Shown here: piece after piece, positions 24,181-33,464 of the stretch
Layout: the number at the start of each line of letters is the position of its first letter
How positions within the stretch are numbered: the stretch's first letter is position 1
Assembly: GCA_030533445.1 (NCBI GenBank)
Contig: CM060073.1
Coordinates: 42,234,428 to 42,298,427, forward strand
Reading direction: 5' to 3'
Length of the DNA stretch: 64,000 bases
Source: Cyprinodon diabolis
Taxonomy: Eukaryota > Chordata > Actinopteri > Cyprinodontiformes > Cyprinodontidae
Notes under the pieces: generated by a model
Told to the model about the DNA's origin: nothing
The model's database searches: none
What the model saw: the letters and a program-made list of their open reading frames with translations, nothing else
Made by a program: the position numbers and the translations under genes

Positions 24181-25160
24181 TTAATCCTGCATTTAAAACA
24201 ATGTTTGTCTTCTTTAGCCGTGTAGTGGCGCATCTCTTGATCAGTAAGTTATGTTTTTCTTTTCTCTTTTCTTGCGCTCTGCTGGTTTATGACAGCGCTC
24301 CTGTTTGCAGACGGGAATAAAGCGTTACGTAATTAGAAAGGAGGCATCCTGCTGTCGCCATATGTTTACCCAGGCCAGGAACCAGATGATGTTGATGCGG
24401 ATTAATAATCCCTATTTATGATTACAAAAAAAAAAAATAGGTTAAATTCATCTAGTAAATGATTTTTTTTTAAAAACTATCAATGTAAGGCGCCATCATT
24501 TCACACATCAGCGATGCCTTTTACTGTAGGCGACGTGGACCGGTGAGAGAAGGGAAAACGCTCTTATCCTTTGTACTGGGGTTTAAAAGACAAGAATAAA
24601 AGTGTAAAAACATAGAAAAATAATGGTTAGATAGAATAAAGTAAGCCGGAACATTAAGAAAAATTTAGGTAAGAATGTTGGTATAAAAAAATAGGCCTAT
24701 GATAAGATTAGAGAAGATCAGAGAAAAAGATAAGAGAAAGGGAAAACAATATTCTAAAAATCATTATAATAAGTGTTATTTAGGCAGCAACCATGATTCT
24801 CCATTAAAATTAAAAATAAAAGTTTAAAGTCTTTTGCATATTTCATTTTTTTTCTGCTTGTGTTTTCTTAGAAAAAAGGTTTGATCAGTAGTGGTGGGCT
24901 GTACTGGGATTAAATACAGAGACTGTAGTTGCTTAGGGGCCCCCGACCTCTTAGGGGCCCCGTCACTGACTCCTGGTAGGCCCCCTATGCAATGGTGGTC
25001 TAGGACGTCTCTTTGCAGATATAAATGGTGCAAAAAAAATCCTATTTTACCCACCTGATGCTAGCCCTGTCTGATCAGACCTTATTTATACCCCAACACA
25101 TGCCAAATTCCAACATGATGGTGAGCCAATTAAACGCCACACCAATACCAAAGCAGATTG
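24181..25160. other. Non-coding, no recognised feature
   Basis: AT-rich sequence with homopolymer runs and a short GGGGCCCC-rich patch near 24938-24985. Confidence 0.4.
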
Positions 25161-25164
25161 ATGT

Positions 25165-25500
25165 ACTTCCATAAAAATTCAAAAAATATCCACTGGACTT
25201 GGTTTTCAAGATTTGAAGACGTTTCGCCACCTCTCCAGGAAGCTTTCTCAATTCAAATGTCTGGATCCACAGTGAGTTTGAGTCTTATATAGACAAGGCC
25301 TTGTATTGCTTGGAAACATGCAAATGGTAACCGATGAATGGGTCGTTTAGTTCCATCGTTAGCCTGTAATATCTGAACCTGTCTATGATTCTAGGGGTCG
25401 GTCGTTAAAGGGGGAATTGCCATTAAGGGGGGATTGTCTCCTGTAATACCTGAAACCTGTCTATGATTGTTAAGGGTCGGTCGTTAAGGAGGTATTGTTC
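25165..25500. repeat. Penelope-like terminal module plus a local tandem duplication
   Basis: TCCACTGGACTTGGTTTTCA with AGACGTTTCGCC and AGGAAGCTTTCTCAATTC matches the arms at 5970-6245 and 47490-47556. Following it, a unit of about 80 bp (CCTGTAATATCTGAACCTGT, GGGTCGGTCGTTAA) is repeated twice at 25361-25500. Confidence 0.55.
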
Positions 25501-26291
25501 ACCGGCTGGAGCGGGTAGGTCCCTCGTTCCTCTGTGATGGGGTGGGGGGTTTGGTGATATCTGGAAGGGATCATGTCTATGATTGAATTGTATGTTTTTG
25601 GAAGCTGGAATCTGAGTCCAGATAGTGGTACTTTTAATTACTTTGTTAATAACTGTGTATAGTTCATTAGACTGTTGGTAAAAAATACATTCATATAATA
25701 TGTTTTAAACCTAAATAAAGATCTTAAAAGAACGATTTTTTACTCTACGACTTGGAATTATGGGTAATCCAATGGGGCGAATGGGGTGTTGTACTTCGTA
25801 TGGCGCCCACCCAGATAATGTTGCTTATTGTTGTGTCGTTATGCCATTGAATACAGGGTCACTATTGCTGATATCAATACACATACTTTTTTTTTTTTTA
25901 TATTGAAGCTTGATGCATCATCAAACTGTTCCTGTTTTACTTGATTATTACAATTAAACAATATCAAACAAAGTTTCAAAGCTATTTAAAACAAATCTTA
26001 TGGCAATGAAAAAAAATTAATGCCCCTCAACAAATGCTGCTTGCTGATGAAAGACTGGAAGACGTTGGAAAATTTGCTGGAGGGCATGTGAGAATGAAAA
26101 AAACAAAGTATTCTTGATCTGCCATACTCTATTGATCAGCCCCCTCTGTGCAGCTGATAGTCCTGGATGGAAATATGAAGCTTAGTCCATTAAGATCTTT
26201 TAGAATAGATTAAAATGTTCAATCTACAGCTGGGCCATTAATATTTATCTCTGATCTTCTCATGCACTGCTAACCAATAGTAGTAAAGTCC
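25501..26291. other. Non-coding, no recognised feature
   Basis: Sequence up to the LTR retrotransposon insertion site; no gene or repeat end seen. Confidence 0.4.
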
Positions 26292-26296
26292 AGGAT

Positions 26297-27009
26297 TGTT
26301 GGGATCTGGAGCTGTACCACCTTCCCCCACCAGAGTGCGCCGTGGATCTCCTGGAGCTGGAGTCTTCCAGCACACCTGTGACGCATCTACTCATCAGGAG
26401 ACCTCCCCTTTATAACCAGCTGCCAGACCTTGCTTCGACGCCGCAGTGTTGACCTTAGTTTGGTTAGCGACCTGAGCCTTCGAAACTGATAAGAATCTTA
26501 GTTGTCTCTAGAGAGAGATCTGACTCTAACTCTCTTCTGTTTTTGTCTCTCAGGAAACTTGTCTCTAGCCTGAAGCTCTGGATGAGCTTAACCTGCCAAT
26601 CTGCCCTGGTGAGCCAAACCTGAAGATTCCTATGTGGATTCTCCTGCTGCTCTTAGTGAAGAGCTGAAACTCTAATCAAGGTCTGCCATTCAAAGTGAGA
26701 AGCTAGACGCTGCAGCTGCTCGTGTATTCTGCTGAACAAATAGTCTTTGGACCCAACGGTTCCTCCTCTCTCAAAGAGAAGCCCGGATTCAGTCAAGGTA
26801 GAATTCTGAATTATCTAAGGACTCATGCTCATCCGCCTGCCTTTCTAATCAAACTATCATCTCTGCAGACTTCAGTGAACCAGCCCGGACCAGTTCAAGA
26901 TCCTGTACTTTACTTGTATTATTGCACATTCAATAAACTCTGTTAAACCTTTTACCCAGCCTCCGTTGTGTTCTGCATGTGGGCTAAGCAACTAAAACCC
27001 ATCATGACA
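26297..27009 (+). repeat. 5' LTR
   Basis: Starts TGTTGGGATCTGG and ends CATGACA. TATAA at 26411-26415 and AATAAA at 26932-26937 give a promoter and a poly(A) signal. Transcription should start near 26440, about 29 nt after the TATA box, giving a long R region. The gag start ATG at 27004 lies within the last six bases. Confidence 0.95.
26440..26450 (+). other. Putative self-primer at the RNA 5' end
   Basis: GCCGCAGTGTT, predicted to be the first bases of the retrotransposon RNA. It is the exact reverse complement of AACACTGCGGC at 27011-27021 just after the LTR. Confidence 0.7.
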
Positions 27010-28065
27010 GAACACTGCGGCCAAACACAAAGCCCAGCAGATCACCTCCGTAGGAGGCTTGAGGAACAGGACGCTCAAATCCTTGGACATGCGCATACCC
27101 TCCGTGAGTTGCATACTAAAATTGAACACCAAAATCAGATGCTACAAACATATGCCAGTTACATGGGTAATGCTAACGCCACGCCAGCGGTACGTCCAGT
27201 TCCGGATCCACTTCCGCCTCCAAGGTCACCGGCAGTGACGTCATTTCCTGAGTTCCGTCCCAGCCTGCCTGAAAGATTCTCAGGTAACCCAAAAGATTGT
27301 AAGGGATTTTTGTTCCAATGTCGATTACTTTTTGAACATTCTCCTGGCAGTTTTCCGAATGATAGAAAGAAAATATCATTCATTCTTTCTCAACTCACTG
27401 GACGAGCCCTTGAATGGGCGGAGGCAAGGTTCTCCTCTGAATCCAGTTTCACTTGTACTTTTTCAGAGTTTATTTCAGAGTTTTCCCAAGTTTTTAACTA
27501 CGACTCTGATAAAACTATTGACTCCAGAGCCCTGCTGAATTTAAGACAGGGAAATTCCACAGTGGCTGAGTTTTCCATCGACTTCCGGGTCAAGGCCGCA
27601 GCCTCTGGATGGAACGAATGTGCACTTAAGAGTGCCTATTTTAAGGCCTTAAATGATAACATCAAGGATGAACTAGCCACGATCGACGAACCAAATAGTT
27701 TGGAGGATTTAATTCGTTTAACCATCAGATTGGATAACAGGCTCCGAACTAGAAACAACACTAGACAAAGAACTCTGAATTTTTCTGTGTCAACCCCTGT
27801 ATTAAATAATGCTTCTGTTTTTTCTGGATCCACAGAACCCGTTTCCAAGCCAAAGGTTAAAAACCAGACTCTTTCTGTTCCAGTCCAAGTCTCTCACTCA
27901 GATGGAGCAGAAGTTGAACCCATGCAGATTGGACACACAAGGCTAACCCCTGAGGAAAGACAACGACGATTCAGGGGCAATCTATGTCTATACTGTGGTG
28001 AGACTGGCCATTTCATTGATTCTTGCCCGGCTAAGTCAAAAGCCAGGGCCCGTCAGAGGAACTGA
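27004..28065 (+). CDS. gag: Retrotransposon Gag
   Basis: Gag forms the particle that packages element RNA. The frame opens before 27004; ATG codons at 26977 and 27004 are both possible. I prefer 27004 (MTEHCGQTQSPADHLRRRL) because sushi-type Gag proteins begin this way. It gives 353 residues. An N-terminal stretch rich in Glu, Gln and Arg looks like a coiled coil (about residues 10-45). The capsid-like middle (SLPERFSGNPKDCKGFLFQC, then GRALEWAEARF) matches the retrotransposon Gag family. One zinc knuckle CLYCGETGHFIDSC lies near the C-terminus. The frame is uninterrupted, in contrast to pol. A minus-one frame is open over the gag end (28035-28065), consistent with expression of pol by minus-one frameshifting in this group, though no canonical slippery heptamer was found. 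Confidence 0.88.
   Translation: MTEHCGQTQSPADHLRRRLEEQDAQILGHAHTLRELHTKIEHQNQMLQTYASYMGNANATPAVRPVPDPLPPPRSPAVTSFPEFRPSLPERFSGNPKDCKGFLFQCRLLFEHSPGSFPNDRKKISFILSQLTGRALEWAEARFSSESSFTCTFSEFISEFSQVFNYDSDKTIDSRALLNLRQGNSTVAEFSIDFRVKAAASGWNECALKSAYFKALNDNIKDELATIDEPNSLEDLIRLTIRLDNRLRTRNNTRQRTLNFSVSTPVLNNASVFSGSTEPVSKPKVKNQTLSVPVQVSHSDGAEVEPMQIGHTRLTPEERQRRFRGNLCLYCGETGHFIDSCPAKSKARARQRN
27011..27021 (+). other. Putative primer-binding site for self-priming
   Basis: AACACTGCGGC begins two bases after the LTR end. It does not look like a usual tRNA-primed site, which would begin TGG. It pairs perfectly over 11 bases with 26440-26450. Confidence 0.7.
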
Positions 28066-31000
28066 GGAGTCTGACGGGCCATTTGAAAACTGAAAAAGCT
28101 CCTCATCTGATGTTACCAGCTACACTTTTTTTTTTTCTAACCAAAATCTCACCCTGTCTTCTTTCATTGACTCCGGATGTGAGAGTAACCTCATTGATTC
28201 TAACCTGGTCCAGCAATTACAGATTGAAACTGTTCCGATATCCAAGCCTCTCAGAGTATCCGCTATTGATGGAAAGAAACTCCATCAAGTCACTCATCAA
28301 ACACAACCTCTAGAACTTTTGATCTCCGGAAATCATCGTGAGACGTTAACCTTTTTCGTTTTTCCTTCTGCATGATCCTCCTTGGTGCTTGGATTCGAGT
28401 GTCTGGAACGGCATAATCCCCATATCAACTGGGCTGAACGCCACATTGAGTCTTGGTCCACCTCCTGTCACGAGACATGTCTTCGTTCTGCAGCTCCCGC
28501 TGTTCAGTTTCCTAGAGGTAGGGGGGAGATGGACTCTCCTGACCTTACTTCTGGTCCTTCCGAGTATCATGATCTGGCACCAGTCTTCAGTAAGGTCAGT
28601 GCTACGTCTCTTCCACCTAACAGACCATATGATTGTGCCATTGAATTATTACCAGGAGCTCCTATGCCCAGTAGTAGACTTTATAACATCTCTAAGCCTG
28701 AACGTGAGACCATGGAGAAATATATTAATGAGTCTCTGGCTGCTGGGATAATCCGCCCATCTTCCTCTCCTCTTGGTGCTGGTTTCTTTTTTGTGGGCAA
28801 AAAGGATGGTTCCCTACGACCCTGTATAGATTACAGAGGTCTTAACCAGATAACCGTCAAAAATAAGTACCCACTACCATTACTGGCATCAGCATTTGAA
28901 CCTGTTCAGGGTGCAACAGTCTTCACCAAGCTCGATTTGAGAAATGCTTATCACCTTCTTAGGATAAGAGAAGGAGACGAATGGAAGACAGCCTTTAAGA
29001 CCCCCTTAGGCCAATTTGAGTACTTGGTCATGCATTTTGGTCTCACAAACGCTCCAGCCTGTTTTCAAGCTCTAGTCAATGATGTCCTCAGAGATTTTTT
29101 GAATATATTCGTGTTTGTGTACATTGACGACATTTTGATCTACTCCAAGAACCTATCTGAGCATAAGAAACATGTCCGTCTGGTCCTTCAGAGACTTTTG
29201 GAAAACAAGCTCTTTGTGAAGGCAGAATAATGTGAATTTCACCAACCATCTGTCACTTTTTTAGGGTTTGTGCTCGAGGGCGGGCAGGTTAAGCCATCCG
29301 AAGACAAGATAAAGGCAGTTCTTGACTGGCCGACACCTGAAAACCGCAAACAGCTTCAGAGGTTCCTTGGTTTTGCAAACTTTTACAGACGCTTCATAAG
29401 GAATTACAGTCAAACAGCTCTACCTCTCACAACCCTGACTTCGGTAAAGAAGACTTTTCAATGGACACCTGAAGCTCAAAAAGCTTTTGAAAAATTAAAA
29501 ACCATGTTTTCTAGAGCTCCCATTCTGTTCCAGCCAGATCCCTCTAAACAATTTATCTTAGAGGTGGATGCCCCAGACTCCGGTGTTGGAGCTGTTTTAT
29601 CTCAGCAACTTGACTCAGACCAAAAGATTCACCCCTGTGCCTTTTTTTTCTCGTAGACTCTCACCAGCGGAGCAAAACTATGATGTCGGAGATCGTGAAC
29701 TTCTAGCCATCAAACTCGCCTTGGAGGAGTGGAGACACTGGCTCGAGGGGGCCGAACATCCAGTTTTGGTCTGGACAGACCATAAAAACCTGGCCTATCT
29801 CTAATCCGCCAAACAAGCTAACCCACGTCATTCTAGATGGTCATTGTTCTTCTCCCGATTCAATCTCATAATCTCTTACAGACCTGGTTCCAAGAACGTC
29901 AAGCCCGATTCTCTTTCTTGTCTTTACTCTGCTGATCAACCTGAGACGCCCAAGCCTGTTCTTCCTGCCTCCTGTACTGTAGGAGTGGTTTCCTGGGAGA
30001 TCACTGATCTCATCAACTCTGCCCTTGCCTCTGAACCTGACCCTGGTAACGGCCCTCCAAATAAAACCTATGTTCCTTCTTCTGTCAGATCCCGCCTGAT
30101 CCAGTGGATGCATGCAGCTAAATTTTCCGCCCATCCTGGAGTGAGCAGAACAATAGCCCTGATTACAAGACGTTTCTGGTGGCCATCCTTACACAAGGAC
30201 GTAAAAGAGTATGTTTTGGCATGTCCCATCTGCGCCAGAAACAAAACCTCTCACCAACCACCTTCTGGCCGGCTGCATCCTCTACCTGTTCCTACCCGTC
30301 CCTGGTCTCATATTGCCGTAGATTTTGTCACTGGTCTCCCCATTTCCAGAGGTATGTCCACCATTTTAACCATAGTCGACCGTTTCTCCAGGTCTTGTCA
30401 TTTAATTCCCCTCAGAAAACTTCCCACGGCTTTCCAGACGGCACAGCTTCTGGTGAAGCAGGTTTTCCGGCTCCATGGCATCCCACAGGAAATTCTCTCT
30501 GACCGCGGCCCACAGTTCATTTCTCAAGTCTGGAAAGCCTTCTGTTCAGCTTTAAACTGTAAGTCCTCTCTAACCTCTGGTTATCATCCACAGTCTAACG
30601 GGCAGACGGAGAGAATGAATCAGCAACTAGAGTCCACTCTCCGCTGCCTGACCTCAAACAACCCCACCGACTGGAGTCAGTACCTGACCTGGATCGAATA
30701 CGCCCACAACTCACTCAAGTCAGCTTCCACTGGTTTATCCCCATTTCAGGTATCTCTCGGTTATCAGCCTCCACTTTTCCCTGCAGACGAGAGAGAGATT
30801 TTGGTCCGTTCAGCCCATCAGCACATCCGTCGTTGTCAGAGGGTCTGGAAGTACACCATCGCCACCCTCAACTGTTCTTCTGTCTCAACTAAACACTTCG
30901 CTGACTCAAAGAGACGCCCCTGACTACTCTATTGGCCAAGAGGTATGGCTCTCTACACGAGACATTCCCCTCAAGGGTATGTCTCGAAAGCTGTCCCCCC

Positions 31001-31377
31001 GGTTCATTGGTCCTTACAAGGTTGCCCAGATCATCAACCCCTCTGCTGTACGTTTACACCTTCCTCCGACTCTCCGCATCCATCCCACGTTCCATGTCTC
31101 CCAGATAAAACCTGTTGTTTCTAGCCCCCATTGCCCTCCATCCGACTCCCCTCCACCCGCCCTGGACATCGATGGACATCCTGCCTTCACCGTCCGCCGG
31201 ATCGTGGACTCCCGTCGGCGAGGTCGCGGTTGGCAGTACCTCGTCGATTGGGAGGGGTACGGTCCGGAGGACCGCACATGGGTTCCTGGCTCTTTTATCC
31301 TCGATCCATCCCTGATCGAGGAATATGAGAGCTCCCTCCCGTCGACATCTTCTGGACCGCCAAGAGGCGGTCGTTGA
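28066..31377 (+). pseudogene. pol: Retrotransposon pol, broken (PR-RT-RNaseH-IN-chromodomain)
   Basis: Protease: FIDSGCESNLI near 28160, the D-S-G active site. Reverse transcriptase: about 28640-29300, catalytic YIDD at 29120-29131. RNase H: from [17 protein letters not shown] at about 29560. Integrase: HHCC finger about 30130-30245, then VDFVTGL, LSDRGPQF and GQTERMNQQLE carrying the D, D, E residues. Chromodomain: [20 protein letters not shown] at about 31192, which targets insertion by binding modified histones in chromoviruses. Breaks seen: a frame change at an 11-T run (28126-28136), TGA at 28373, TAA at 29228, a frame change at an 8-T run (29642-29649), TAA at 29802, and a frame change near 30905-30920. 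Two of the three frame changes fall in T homopolymers, so sequencing error should be excluded. No full-length product can be made from the sequence shown. Confidence 0.9.
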
Positions 31378-31388
31378 GAGGGGGGTAC

Positions 31389-32101
31389 TGTTGGGATCTG
31401 GAGCTGTACCACCTTCCTCCAGCAGAGTGCGCCGTGGGTCTCCTGGAGCTGGAGTCTTCCAGCACACCTGTGACGCATCTACTCATCAGGAGACCTCCCC
31501 TTTATAACCAGCTGCCAGACCTTGCTTCGACGCCGCAGTGTTGACCTTAGTTTGGTTAGCGACCTGAGCCTTCGAAACTGATAAGAATCTTAGTTGTCTC
31601 TAGAGAGAGATCTGATTCTAACTCTCTTCTGTTTTTGTCTCTCAGGAAACCTGTCTCTAGCCTGAAGCTCTGGATGAGCTTAACCTGCCAATCTGCCCTG
31701 GTGAGCCAAACCTGAAGATTCCTATGTGGATTCTCCTGCTGCCCTTAGTGAAGAGCTGAAACTCTAATCAAGGTCTTCCATTCAAAGTGAGAAGCTAGAC
31801 GCTGCAGCTGCTCGTGTACTCTGCTGAACAAACAGTCTTTGGACCCAACGGTTCCTCCTCTCTCAAAGAGAAGCCCGGATTCAGTCAAGGTAGAATTCTG
31901 AATTATCTAAGGACTCAAGCTCATCTGCCTGCCTTTCCAATCAAACTATCATCTCTGCAGACTTCAGTGAACCAGCCCGGACCAGTTCAAGATCCTGTAC
32001 TTTACTTGTATTATTGCACATTCAATCAACTCTGTTAAACCTTTTACCCAGCCTCCGCTGTGTTCTGCATGTGGGCTAAGCAACTAAAACCCATCATGAC
32101 A
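31389..32101 (+). repeat. 3' LTR
   Basis: Same length as the 5' LTR. Preceded by the purine-rich tract GAGAGGGGGGTAC (polypurine tract). The poly(A) signal reads AATCAA at 32024-32029 where the 5' LTR has AATAAA. Confidence 0.95.
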
Positions 32102-32116
32102 AGGATAAATATATAA

Positions 32117-32680
32117 CAGGCTTGGACTGTAGATACCAGGCATTTGCCCGATAGGCCGGACCTAATTTCAGCGTGCGGGGGCCGGCCCTCCTCTCTGGCC
32201 CAAGCACCAACCTGTGACAGTAAATAACTCAAGGAGCTCAAAAAGTAATGCATTAACTACCTACATAATGCATGCAGTATATATAACCCTTCCTTTTCAT
32301 GCACATCCCTGTGACGGTTGGTATATGGTGTAATTTTCTACTTCTTTAAAATGTAAACTGTAAAATCCTTGCAACAAACTAAATTATAATAAAACTAAAA
32401 TGCTTTCTTTAAACCAAACTACAATGTTCCTCTTATATTTGGCGTATTTATGTTCGAATATTTTGCAAAAATATTTTGCGGTGCATATTTGAAGATATAT
32501 CAGTTAATCCACAATGTGTATTCGTATTGTGTTTCAAATTTGAGACACGCGTTTGACTGTGCTTCTATTTATTTATTTTTTTCAGTGGGGGGTACATAAG
32601 TGGGCTGGTGTAGATGGAAAAATGCCAGGGCAGAAAATCGTTCCCGGTCCGAGCCTGATATACTGTGCTATTTAAATGTA
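32117..32680. repeat. Dispersed repeat with inverted ends, copy 1
   Basis: Begins AGGCTTGGACTGTAG and ends CGGTCCGAGCCTGA, an inverted pair. It shares CTTGCAACAAACTAAATTAT and TTGGCGTATTTATGTTCGAA with the copy at 52403-53102. Non-coding, possibly a DNA transposon; family unknown. It begins about 10 bp past the LTR element. Confidence 0.6.
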
Positions 32681-32937
32681 GGTTGCATGGCTGAGGGTGA
32701 AAAATAACAGTTTTCTCTAAAAGTTGCATTAATTAACAAAAAAATAAGAAGTTGTTGTATGCTTCTGGGCAACAATTGTCTTCTGAAGACACATAGTGGT
32801 AAGGGAGCCCTTCTGTTCAACTATCTGTTGCTTGAGTTTTTATAAGGCTTTTAAATATAGATCCAGAATGAAAACTGCATATTATCGTTGGATCAGCCAT
32901 ACTAAGAAGAGGATTTAAATTAGGCATTCATCTTGAG

Positions 32938-33139
32938 CAGGTATCTCCAAAGTCGGTCCTCGAGGGCCGCTGTACTGAAGGTTATAGAGGTTTCTCAGCT
33001 TCAGCACAGCTGATTCTGATGATTGCAGTTTAGCAAAAGCCTGCTAATCAGCTATCAGTGGAAATCAGCTGTGCGGGAGCAGGGAAACCTTTAAACCTGC
33101 ATGACAGCGGCCCTCGAGGACCGACTTTTGAGATGGCCA
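32938..33139. mobile_element. Short hAT-type MITE (202 bp)
   Basis: CAGGTATCTCCAAAGTCGGT and the mirrored ACCGACTTTTGAGATGGCCA form the ends, with CCTCGAGGGCC cores. The 8-bp duplication ATCTTGAG is exact on both sides (32930-32937 and 33140-33147). The whole element is close to a foldback. It lies upstream of slc7a4. Confidence 0.85.
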
Positions 33140-33464
33140 ATCTTGAGAAATCATCAAGTTAAAATTTACAGTTTTGAAACAACAACTTTTTTTTTACAAA
33201 ATTGTCAAAATGGTTTCTTTATTTGAAGTCCAAGAAAATATTTTGGCTAAAAATGAGAATCACTATGCTTTAATTCTTGAGTTTCTTTTTGAATTTTCTG
33301 ATTCTTCTAAAATGGAGCTTACAGATATACATCCTGAAAACCCAGAAGACTTTTTCTTATATTAGTCTCTTTGAATATTCTCTCTTGCAGGCCATCTCCA
33401 TAGACAGATAATGGGTCCAGACTGAAAGCTACAACTTCGCTGAACTGTCTTTAACACTGTAGCC

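Larger units (their letters stand above)
26297..32101 (+). mobile_element. Ty3/gypsy LTR retrotransposon, Tf1/sushi-type chromovirus
   Basis: The 5.8-kb element has two 713-bp LTRs (TGTTGG...GACA) and the 5-bp target duplication AGGAT at 26292-26296 and 32102-32106. Inside are gag with one CCHC knuckle, then protease, reverse transcriptase, RNase H, integrase and a C-terminal chromodomain, the order of chromoviruses. The knuckle region (RLTPEERQRRFRGNLCLYCG) strongly resembles sushi-group Gag and its domesticated vertebrate relatives such as PEG10. The LTRs differ at about 14 positions by eye, roughly 2 percent, so insertion is fairly recent. pol carries several stops and frame breaks, so this copy is defective. 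It lies between the C5orf34 homologue and slc7a4, upstream of and in the same orientation as slc7a4. Confidence 0.96.

Noticed and set aside
31014..31486. Minus-strand open frames opposite the chromodomain region
   Set aside because: Antisense shadows of retrotransposon pol.
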